Assembly (NCBI GenBank): GCA_902797565.1 | Contig: CADBTO010000322.1 | Span: 1-12,865, forward strand | Reading direction: 5' to 3' | Origin: an uncultured Lachnospiraceae bacterium | Lineage (GTDB): Bacteria; Bacillota; Clostridia; Lachnospirales; Lachnospiraceae | Length of the DNA: 12,865 nt | Shown: positions 7,948 to 12,865 of the stretch, piece by piece | Layout: each line of letters starts with the position of its first letter | How positions within the stretch are numbered: position 1 is the first letter of the stretch | The notes under the pieces: model-generated | What the model was told of the DNA's origin: nothing | Database searches by the model: none | What the model saw: only the letters and a program-made list of their open reading frames with translations | Translations under genes and position numbers: made by a program

Positions 7948-8111
7948 TCGTTAAGCCCTTTCATTCTTGGCTTTTGCCTTGATCCGCAGGAGATTCCGCA
8001 GGCAATGCAGTAGTTCCCGTATACGGCGATGTGCTGGTTCCCGTGTTCATCCTCCACGGACATGCATGCGCCCAGCGCAGAACGCTCCCCTTGTTGATTC
8101 TGATTCTCCAT
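7944..8111 (-). CDS. Small cysteine-rich protein of unknown function
   Basis: The protein has 55 residues, starting at the ATG at 8111, where GGGAG stands six bases upstream; a longer frame to 8183 lacks such a site and runs into the promoter region. It has four cysteines: Cys16 alone and Cys35, Cys38 and Cys42 in the cluster YCIACGISCG. That could bind a metal (zinc or iron) or carry a redox pair. There is no signal peptide or membrane segment. The N-terminal part is polar (MENQNQQGERS), and the C-terminus is basic (SRQKPRMKG). I do not recognise the family. Its TGA overlaps the ATG of the glycosyltransferase gene (ATGA), so it is the first gene of the operon and translationally coupled to that enzyme. 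A helper or regulator of the transferase is a guess from position only. Confidence 0.72.
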   Translation of the reverse strand: MENQNQQGERSALGACMSVEDEHGNQHIAVYGNYCIACGISCGSRQKPRMKGLNE

Positions 8112-8160
8112 AAAAGACTCCCATGTATTATTTCGTGGTTTCTGAATTGGAGCTAAATTC

Positions 8161-8192
8161 GATATAATACAATATTCTAACATATGTGGAAT
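8161..8192 (-). promoter_or_regulatory. Possible promoter of the five-gene minus-strand operon
   Basis: On the minus strand a TATTAT box (8169-8164) fits a -10 element, five of six matches to TATAAT. It would start transcription about 45 bases before the small Cys-rich gene. The -35 candidate (TTCCAC, 8191-8186, spacer 16) is poor. The location is expected because the 193-base gap is the only sizeable space upstream of the operon. Confidence 0.35.
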
Positions 8193-8248
8193 GGAAAATC
8201 CATAGAAAAATCCGTTGAATCAGTGGAGAAAACAATATATAATACAAT
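8162..8248. repeat. Direct repeat of 12 bases in the divergent control region
   Basis: ATATAATACAAT occurs identically at 8162-8173 and 8237-8248, start to start 75 bases, about seven helical turns. The second copy contains the -10 box of the chemoreceptor promoter, while the first overlaps the predicted -10 of the opposite operon. It may be a shared regulator site or just two related AT-rich promoter cores. Confidence 0.6.
8215..8243 (+). promoter_or_regulatory. Sigma-A promoter of the chemoreceptor gene
   Basis: TTGAAT (8215-8220), a 17-base spacer and a perfect TATAAT (8238-8243) form a near-consensus housekeeping promoter. Transcription would begin near 8250, giving an untranslated leader of about 55 bases before the ATG at 8305. 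Confidence 0.8.
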
Positions 8249-8304
8249 TGGTATAAAAGGACTCGTTTTTTCTGTTTGGAAGTACAGAGTAAGGGGATGG
8301 AGTT

Positions 8305-10026
8305 ATGAAAGTTCGGAAAATTGGAGTTTCGACAAAATTATTTTTTATGCTGACAGGCATGCTGCTGCTGGCGAATGCGGTGCTTGGCGGCATCATGTTC
8401 GCGCGGATCCGTTCGCTGCTGATCCAGCAGATTAAGCAGAGCACGGTCAATCTGGCGAAGACAGCCGCGGCAGAGGTGGACGGGGATGCGTTCGAGAAGC
8501 TGAAGGCGGGGGATGAGGATACGCCGGAATATAAAGGGATCTTTGACGAACTGGCTGTGTATCGGGATAATAGTGAAATAGAGTACATCTACGCAACGCG
8601 GCAGAACCCGGATGGACAGGTGGTTTATGTGGTGGATACGGATCCATCGGTGAGTGAGGTGGTGGATGTTTCTTTCGGAAGCGATGCAGGAGATGCGTTC
8701 CTGACAGCAATGAGCGGGACGCCTGCGGCGAACGCGAAGCCATACAAAGACCAGTGGGGGACGCACTTGAGTGCCTGTGCCCCGATCCGGGGAGGCGGCG
8801 GTTCGAAGATCGTGGGTGTGGTTTCGATTGATATCAGCATGTCCTGGGTGGACAAGAAAGTTCGCCAGGCGGGGATGGACATTATCGGTGTCTGCGCAGC
8901 GATCCTTGCGTGTGGCGTGGTGTGCCTGTACATTGTCAGCCGGCTGCTCCACAGAAAATTCGAGATATTGGATCAGAAGCTTCTGGATCTGACAGATGGT
9001 TCCGGGGATCTGACGAAGGAGATTACGCTGCGGAGCGGTGATGAATTTGAACTGATCGGCGTCCGGATCAATACCCTGATGGGGCAGATCCGGGCACTGA
9101 TCCAGCAGGTGGCGCATACTTCGGAAAACGTGGTGAATGAAGGCGTGAACCTGCAATATACGCTTGAAGGAAATGTCCGCAGCATCAGCGAGATGAACGA
9201 TGGCATTTCAAGCATCCGGGATAACATGCAGGATGTCCGCCATTCCAGCGAGACGGCAAGCGGATTCCTGGAGCGGACAGCGGAGCAGATCCAGGATTTC
9301 GCGAAACATGTTGAACAGGTGGAGCAGCAGACAGCATATGCGAACCGGGATGCGGAAGAATCTGCGAAGATGGCGCGGGAGCACCGGGACAAGGCGATCC
9401 GGGAGATTAGCGAGATCCAGCACAGGGTGCAGGAAGCCACAGAGGGCGCGAAGGTCATTGAGCGCGTGCAGGATATTGCGGCGGAGATCAATGCCATTGC
9501 GTCGAAGACGAAGATCCTGAGCCTGAACGCGCAGATCGAGGCGGCGCGTGCCGGGGAGCAGGGGCGCGGCTTTGCAGTCGTGGCAGGCGATGTGGAAAAC
9601 CTCAGCAGCACGATCGCCGTCTCTGTCCGGGAGATCAACGAGATCACGCGCCAGGCGATGGAGTCCGTTTCGCTTCTGGCGGACCAGAGTTCCTCGATGA
9701 GCGAGTTTATGACCCGCGAGGTTGTCCCGGATTACGACGCATTCGTGAACATCGGCCAGCAGTATGGCGATACGATGGGGACGATCCAGCAGAGCATGAG
9801 CGGTCTGCGGGACGGCAGCACCCAGATCAGCCGCGTGGTGGAAGAGGTCAACAGCAGCATTCAGGAGATCAGCACAAGTATGGGCGACAGCGCACAGCGG
9901 GTCAGCGATCTTTCGGATTCGTCTGCGGATATTTCGAACAGTATGGAGAAGCTGCGGGATGGCTCGGAGAAGAATGTGGAGCACACGGCGCAGCTGAATG
10001 AGCAGATTGGGAAGTACCAGTATTAA
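8305..10026 (+). CDS. Methyl-accepting chemotaxis protein
   Basis: The protein has 573 residues in the order membrane helix (about 12-33), extracellular sensor (about 35-188, Cache-like pattern with YIYATRQNPDG and GVVSIDIS), second helix (about 190-213), HAMP (about 214-266, with DGSGDLT at 231-237) and a long coiled-coil signalling domain. The hairpin tip at 398-427 includes SLNAQIEAARAGEQGRGFAVVA, shown here only as landmarks: LNAQIEAARAG and GRGFAVVA. The tip is close to consensus, but the following segment, VAGDVENLSS, departs from the usual VADEVRKLAE. There is no C-terminal CheR-binding pentapeptide. It should bind a small ligand outside and signal to CheA or a related kinase inside. 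AAGGGG eight bases before the ATG supports the start. It is transcribed away from the transporter-kinase operon from the same control region, which hints at linked sensing. The 89-aa gene follows after 27 bases with no terminator. The family is certain, the ligand unknown. Confidence 0.95.
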   Translation: MKVRKIGVSTKLFFMLTGMLLLANAVLGGIMFARIRSLLIQQIKQSTVNLAKTAAAEVDGDAFEKLKAGDEDTPEYKGIFDELAVYRDNSEIEYIYATRQNPDGQVVYVVDTDPSVSEVVDVSFGSDAGDAFLTAMSGTPAANAKPYKDQWGTHLSACAPIRGGGGSKIVGVVSIDISMSWVDKKVRQAGMDIIGVCAAILACGVVCLYIVSRLLHRKFEILDQKLLDLTDGSGDLTKEITLRSGDEFELIGVRINTLMGQIRALIQQVAHTSENVVNEGVNLQYTLEGNVRSISEMNDGISSIRDNMQDVRHSSETASGFLERTAEQIQDFAKHVEQVEQQTAYANRDAEESAKMAREHRDKAIREISEIQHRVQEATEGAKVIERVQDIAAEINAIASKTKILSLNAQIEAARAGEQGRGFAVVAGDVENLSSTIAVSVREINEITRQAMESVSLLADQSSSMSEFMTREVVPDYDAFVNIGQQYGDTMGTIQQSMSGLRDGSTQISRVVEEVNSSIQEISTSMGDSAQRVSDLSDSSADISNSMEKLRDGSEKNVEHTAQLNEQIGKYQY

Positions 10027-10053
10027 GGTTTGGTGAAAGGGGCGGGATGAGCG

Positions 10054-10323
10054 ATGCTGGAGATGGGGAAGGTTTATCCATGGAAGGAAATCGTGCAGGC
10101 GTATCCGGACAAGTATGCGTTTATAACAGATTATGAAGAAGAAGATGGTGTTCTGCAGAACTGCAGATTGCTGGAGATTTGTGATGACAAGGAGCGGACC
10201 GGCTGTCTGGAGAAATATCTGGATAGCGGGATCCGCTTCGGGTGCCGAAGGACTTCGGCTCCGCTGATTCCGTTCATGGGAGGGATTTTTTTGGATGATA
10301 GAGTTCGAAATCTTGCCATCTGA
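10054..10323 (+). CDS. Hypothetical 89-aa protein paired with retropepsin-like gene
   Basis: The protein has 89 residues and is soluble, with no signal or membrane segment. The first two thirds look like a small alpha/beta domain: PWKEIVQAYPDKYAFI (helix then strand), an acidic turn DYEEEDG, a strand CRLLEICDD and a helix RTGCLEKYLD. The end is more hydrophobic (SAPLIPFMGGIFL). I think I have seen similar proteins of about 90 residues next to retropepsin-like genes in Clostridia, but I cannot name a family. The ATG at 10054 is preferred, with GGGGCGGG upstream at usable spacing; the ATG at 10063 has GGAG directly against it, too close. The last 29 bases overlap the next gene in a different frame, so translation of the two is probably coupled. 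Function unknown; a partner, inhibitor or substrate of the protease is a guess from position. Confidence 0.75.
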   Translation: MLEMGKVYPWKEIVQAYPDKYAFITDYEEEDGVLQNCRLLEICDDKERTGCLEKYLDSGIRFGCRRTSAPLIPFMGGIFLDDRVRNLAI

Positions 10324-10876
10324 TGAGGCAAATATGCAAGTACGTGACGTGCTGCTTATTGAGAATCGGGTACCATCGTATTATATTCCCACATTGCTTG
10401 ACACGGGGGCAGCGCTGCCAACATGGCTTCGTGGATATCGAACGTTTGCCAAAACCTTTCCGGATTATGTGGATGAAAATGCGAAAGCGGTTCTGGCTGG
10501 TTTTGGGGGTGATGGAGAGATAGCGCCAGTATACAGGATCCCAAGGTTCATGTTTGGGGATGTATGTGGAAACACGGTGGTATTTCGTGATATGCCGGTT
10601 GTCGTTACAGAACGGAATTTCCAATTTGATATGGTTTTGAGTTTCACGTTGTTCCGAAAGATCAATGTTGAGTATGTTTCATACAAAACGGATGAGAGCG
10701 GGAATTATTGTGAATTGAATCCCAGGATACGTTTTTTCCCACATAAAGAGGAATATTATGTGGGAGCAAGGTACCTGCCTGTAACCCGGATGCCGGAAGG
10801 ATACAAGACAGGAGTGCAGGCAGAAAAACTGCTGACCGGGGTATATGTCTTTTCACAGAAACCTGTTATCAAATAA
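10295..10876 (+). CDS. Retropepsin-like aspartic protease family protein
   Basis: The protein has 193 residues, with no signal peptide. The signature is LLDTGAALP (34-42), with Asp36 as the predicted catalytic aspartate of a DTGA motif. A glycine-rich stretch, AGFGGDGEIAPVYRIP (68-83), fits the flap, and the hydrophobic FDMVLSFTLFRKINVEY (111-127) fits the second conserved loop and strand. Only one DTG motif is present, so like retroviral proteases it would need to form a dimer to build an active site. The substrate is unknown; cleavage of the neighbouring small protein is conceivable. GGGAGGG lies ten bases before the ATG, inside the overlapping 89-aa gene. The DNA is more AT-rich than its neighbours (35-53% GC in the four lines I counted, against 62-72% in single lines counted from metY and the chemoreceptor), which may mean different ancestry. 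Family fairly sure; protease activity is inferred from the motif. Confidence 0.78.
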   Translation: MIEFEILPSDEANMQVRDVLLIENRVPSYYIPTLLDTGAALPTWLRGYRTFAKTFPDYVDENAKAVLAGFGGDGEIAPVYRIPRFMFGDVCGNTVVFRDMPVVVTERNFQFDMVLSFTLFRKINVEYVSYKTDESGNYCELNPRIRFFPHKEEYYVGARYLPVTRMPEGYKTGVQAEKLLTGVYVFSQKPVIK

Positions 10877-10885
10877 ATTGATAAC
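10865..10885. repeat. Small inverted repeat over the stop codon of the retropepsin-like gene
   Basis: GTTATCAA and TTGATAAC form a perfect 8-bp inverted repeat with a 5-base loop that holds the TAA stop. It has only two G-C pairs and no T-tract, so it is not a convincing terminator. A protein binding site near the metY promoter is possible. Confidence 0.4.
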
Positions 10886-10905
10886 TGATTCTTAAAAAGC
10901 GGAAT

Positions 10906-10934
10906 TTGACACTTGCAGCATGGCGTGGTATCTT
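10906..10934 (+). promoter_or_regulatory. Promoter of metY
   Basis: A perfect TTGACA (10906-10911) is followed after 17 bases by TATCTT (10929-10934), four of six matches to the -10 consensus. The start of transcription would be near 10941, giving a leader of about 90 bases. I see no SAM-I, SAM-II or T-box pattern in that leader. Confidence 0.72.
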
Positions 10935-11015
10935 ATCCCCAGAAAATACAACTACAACATCAGTCAACGAGGAATCTTGACGCAGGAATCGCGCCGGGGC
11001 ATCGGATTTTCATTT

Positions 11016-11021
11016 GGGAGG
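11016..11021 (+). promoter_or_regulatory. Ribosome binding site choosing the metY start
   Basis: GGGAGG stands nine bases before the ATG at 11031. The frame stays open upstream to an ATG at 10920, but that one lies inside the promoter and its 37 extra residues do not look like the family, so 11031 is the start. Confidence 0.9.
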
Positions 11022-11030
11022 ATAAGAATT

Positions 11031-12320
11031 ATGTCAGAGAAGAAAAAATACAGATTTGAAACATTGCAGCTGCACGTGGGACAGGAGCAGGCGGATTCGG
11101 CAACGGATGCACGGGCGGTGCCGATTTATGCAACAACATCCTATGTGTTCCGGGATTCCCAGCATGCAGCAGACCGTTTTGGCCTGCGGGATGCGGGCAA
11201 CATTTATGGACGGCTGACGAATACAACACAGGATGTCTTTGAACAGCGCATCGCAGCACTGGAAGGCGGCGCGGCAGCACTGGCAACGGCATCCGGTGCG
11301 GCAGCGATCACATACACGATCGAAGCGCTTGCGGGACAGGGCGAAAACATTGTGGCATCGAAGACGATCTATGGCGGGACATACAACCTGCTGGAGCATA
11401 CGCTTCCCCGCTACGGCATTACGACGAAGTTTGTAGATCCCTATGCGGATGGTGCTTTCGAGGCAGCGATTGATGAAAAGACCAAGGCAATTTTCATCGA
11501 AACGCTGGGGAATCCGAATTCCAATGTCATTGATATCGAAGCGGTGGCAAAGGTCGCGCATGACCATGGCATTCCGCTGGTTATCGACAGTACGTTTGCA
11601 ACACCGTTCCTGATCCGGCCGCTGGAACACGGCGCGGATATTGTGATCCACAGCGCAACGAAGTTCATTGGCGGGCACGGCACAGCGATCGGCGGCGTCA
11701 TCATTGATGGCGGCAGCTTCGACTGGAAGGCGTCCGGGAAGTACCCGTGGATTTCCGAGCCGAACCCGTCCTATCACGGGATCAGCTTTTCTGATGCAGT
11801 GGGGCCGGTGGCATTTGTCACCTATATCCGTGCGATCCTGCTGCGGGACACCGGCGCAACGCTCTCTCCCTTCCACGCGTTCCTTTTCCTGCAAGGGCTG
11901 GAGACCCTGTCCCTGCGTGTGGAACGGCATGTGGAGAATGCGCTCAAGATCGTAGACTTCCTGTCGAAGCATCCGAAGGTGGAGGCGGTGCACCATCCAT
12001 CCCTGGAGAGCGAACCCAGCCACGAGATATACAAGAAGTATTTCCCGAATGGCGGCGGCTCGATTTTTACATTCGAGGTCAAAGGCGGCGAAGAAGAAGC
12101 CAGGAAGTTTATCGACCATCTCGATATCTTTTCGTTGCTGGCAAATGTGGCGGATGTCAAGTCGCTGGTCATCCATCCGGCGTCCACGACGCACTCCCAG
12201 CTGACTGAAGCGGAACTTCTGGAGCAGGGCATCAAGCCGAATACGATCCGCCTGTCCATCGGTACAGAGCATGTGGACGACCTGATCGGGGCACTGGAGG
12301 ATGCGTTTGCGGCAGTGTGA
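11031..12320 (+). CDS. metY: O-acetylhomoserine sulfhydrylase (aminocarboxypropyltransferase)
   Basis: The protein has 429 residues, the normal length for MetY and longer than MetB or MetC (about 380-400). It is a pyridoxal-phosphate enzyme of the Cys/Met metabolism family that makes homocysteine from O-acetylhomoserine and sulfide in the cytoplasm, the direct sulfhydrylation route to methionine. Landmarks are the N-terminal [11 protein letters not shown] (8-18), [10 protein letters not shown] (31-40), YGRLTNTT (59-66) for cofactor phosphate contact from the partner subunit, SGAAA (88-92), the cofactor-ring Asp186 in VIDSTFATP and Lys211 in [11 protein letters not shown] as the Schiff-base lysine. 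The long segment about 220-260 (GGVIIDGG to [14 protein letters not shown]) is typical of MetY rather than cystathionine enzymes. Single gene with its own promoter and terminator. Residual ambiguity is only whether it can also use O-acetylserine. Confidence 0.95.
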   Translation: MSEKKKYRFETLQLHVGQEQADSATDARAVPIYATTSYVFRDSQHAADRFGLRDAGNIYGRLTNTTQDVFEQRIAALEGGAAALATASGAAAITYTIEALAGQGENIVASKTIYGGTYNLLEHTLPRYGITTKFVDPYADGAFEAAIDEKTKAIFIETLGNPNSNVIDIEAVAKVAHDHGIPLVIDSTFATPFLIRPLEHGADIVIHSATKFIGGHGTAIGGVIIDGGSFDWKASGKYPWISEPNPSYHGISFSDAVGPVAFVTYIRAILLRDTGATLSPFHAFLFLQGLETLSLRVERHVENALKIVDFLSKHPKVEAVHHPSLESEPSHEIYKKYFPNGGGSIFTFEVKGGEEEARKFIDHLDIFSLLANVADVKSLVIHPASTTHSQLTEAELLEQGIKPNTIRLSIGTEHVDDLIGALEDAFAAV

Positions 12321-12361
12321 GATGAGGCGCGGCAGTGCGCAGCAAACTGATAAAAAACGAG

Positions 12362-12405
12362 AATGCCAGCCAGGCAGGGGGGAACCTTGCCTGGCTGGCA
12401 TTTTT
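12362..12405 (+). terminator. Rho-independent terminator after metY
   Basis: A 15-bp perfect stem (AATGCCAGCCAGGCA with its complement), extendable by three weaker pairs, ends in a run of five T. It lies 42 bases after the metY stop. It is very stable and should isolate metY from the next gene. Confidence 0.95.
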
Positions 12406-12408
12406 GCC

Positions 12409-12437
12409 TTGCACGTGTTTGACAGGTGTGGTAAGAT
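12409..12437 (+). promoter_or_regulatory. Possible promoter of the Uma2 gene
   Basis: TTGCAC (12409-12414), 17 bases, then TAAGAT (12432-12437) is a plausible sigma-A promoter just after the metY terminator. A better -35 match, TTGACA at 12419-12424, lies only seven bases from the TAAGAT and has no -10 box at correct spacing. Transcription would begin near 12444. Confidence 0.5.
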
Positions 12438-12483
12438 ACAGGGGGAGTAGTAAGTTTGGAAAAGCTAAGGGCGTGGCGAGGAC

Positions 12484-12573
12484 GTGGCAAAGGTTGCGGC
12501 GGATGCGAGTTACCGCAAACAGATGCTGGAGGCATTTCGGGAGGGAGACAATGGATATACAAATATCGTCTGA
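12484..12573 (+). CDS. Possible 29-aa leader peptide before the Uma2 gene
   Basis: A GTG-started frame encodes 29 residues (including ASYRKQMLEAFREGDNGY) and ends 23 bases inside the Uma2 gene in another frame. Its composition looks protein-like, with a helix-forming middle, but the upstream GAGG is only two bases from the GTG. It may be a translated leader, a remnant of an older gene, or chance. Confidence 0.25.
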   Translation: MAKVAADASYRKQMLEAFREGDNGYTNIV

Positions 12574-12865
12574 TACAAGGATGGAAGCGGTGAAGGCTCT
12601 GGGGGACCGGGGAGACGCGGGGTATACGGTGGCGGATATCGAGGCGCTGCCGGAGGACGTGCGGGTGGAGCTGATCAATGGCAGGCTTTACCTGATGGCG
12701 ACGCCAACACGGACGCACCAGAGGATATCCGGGTTTCTGTACTGGAAAATCAGAGATTATATCGAAAAGAACGGTGGAAAATGTGAAGTGTATTATGCCC
12801 CAATGGGGGTTTATCTTTTTGATGACGGGAAAAACTGGTTCGAACCGGACATATTTGTCTGCTGC
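12551..12865 (+). CDS. Uma2-family endonuclease-like protein, 5' part (runs off window)
   Basis: The first 105 residues are seen; the gene continues past the window edge. The pattern is that of the Uma2 (DUF820) family, which has a PD-(D/E)XK nuclease-like fold: YTVADIEALPEDVRVELING (25-44) with Glu40, LMATPTRTHQRIS (48-60), a helix LYWKIRDYIEKNGG, then VYYAPMGVYLF (80-90) and FEPDIFVCC (97-105) with Asp100, a predicted metal-binding residue. Members are common and often multicopy in cyanobacteria and in gut Clostridia, and their cell role is not well known. The ATG at 12551 is chosen because GGGAGGGAG ends three bases before it; an in-frame ATG at 12503 lacks a clear site and would add arginine- and tryptophan-rich residues unlike the family. 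The family is sure, the activity inferred. Confidence 0.88.
   Translation, partial: MDIQISSDTRMEAVKALGDRGDAGYTVADIEALPEDVRVELINGRLYLMATPTRTHQRISGFLYWKIRDYIEKNGGKCEVYYAPMGVYLFDDGKNWFEPDIFVCC

Noticed and set aside
10244..10259. GCCGAA/TTCGGC hairpin inside the 89-aa gene
   Set aside because: A short stem in coding sequence, not followed directly by a T-tract; the T-run about 25 bases later is too far for a terminator.
10920..11030. N-terminal extension of metY by 37 residues
   Set aside because: The extra codons overlap the promoter -10 region and do not resemble the family; GGGAGG marks the internal ATG at 11031.
10941..11030. Possible SAM riboswitch or T-box in the metY leader
   Set aside because: The leader is only about 90 bases, and none of the conserved SAM-I, SAM-II or T-box sequence patterns was found.
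11034..12401. Long open frame (455 codons) on the minus strand opposite metY
   Set aside because: It mirrors metY, whose family match is unambiguous; the product is rich in Cys, Arg and His with no recognisable domain, as expected from the complement of GC-biased codons.

Overview
The window looks like a chromosomal segment of a moderately GC-rich, low-GC-lineage (Firmicutes/Clostridia, probably Lachnospiraceae-like) anaerobe. This is an inference from four things: strong GGAGG-type ribosome binding sites, sigma-A-type promoters, tight operons with ATGA stop/start overlaps, and the gene families present (GLUG-repeat surface protein, GH13 oligo-1,6-glucosidase, degenerate chemoreceptor, retropepsin-like protein with a small partner, Uma2 protein). 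The exact genus cannot be told from the sequence. No tRNA, rRNA, CRISPR array or insertion sequence was seen.

Layout. (1) Bases 1-1107 (+): 3' part of a GLUG-repeat extracellular protein. It ends at a strong hairpin (1117-1147) that can stop transcription from both sides. (2) Bases 8111 down to 1153 (-): a tight five-gene operon. In transcription order it holds a 55-aa cysteine-rich protein, a family-4 glycosyltransferase, a GH13 alpha-glucosidase, a 1020-aa fusion of an APC-type amino-acid transporter with a hybrid histidine kinase, and a membrane-anchored rhodanese. The first three genes are joined by 4-base ATGA overlaps, and the last two follow after gaps of 44 and 26 bases. (3) Bases 8112-8304: a divergent promoter region. 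(4) Bases 8305-10876 (+): a methyl-accepting chemotaxis protein, an 89-aa protein of unknown function and a retropepsin-like protein, probably one transcription unit. (5) Bases 11031-12320 (+): metY (O-acetylhomoserine sulfhydrylase) with its own promoter and a strong terminator. (6) From 12551 to the window edge (+): the start of a Uma2-family protein.

How the parts may work together. The divergent chemoreceptor and the transporter-kinase are both membrane sensors that share one control region, so they may respond to related nutrients. The glycosyltransferase and alpha-glucosidase are translationally coupled and could make and trim the same alpha-glucoside. The kinase ends in a receiver domain with no output domain, and no response regulator lies in the window, so its target must be elsewhere. 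The most unusual items are the transporter-kinase fusion, the cysteine-rich small protein coupled to the glycosyltransferase, and the overlapping 89-aa/retropepsin gene pair.
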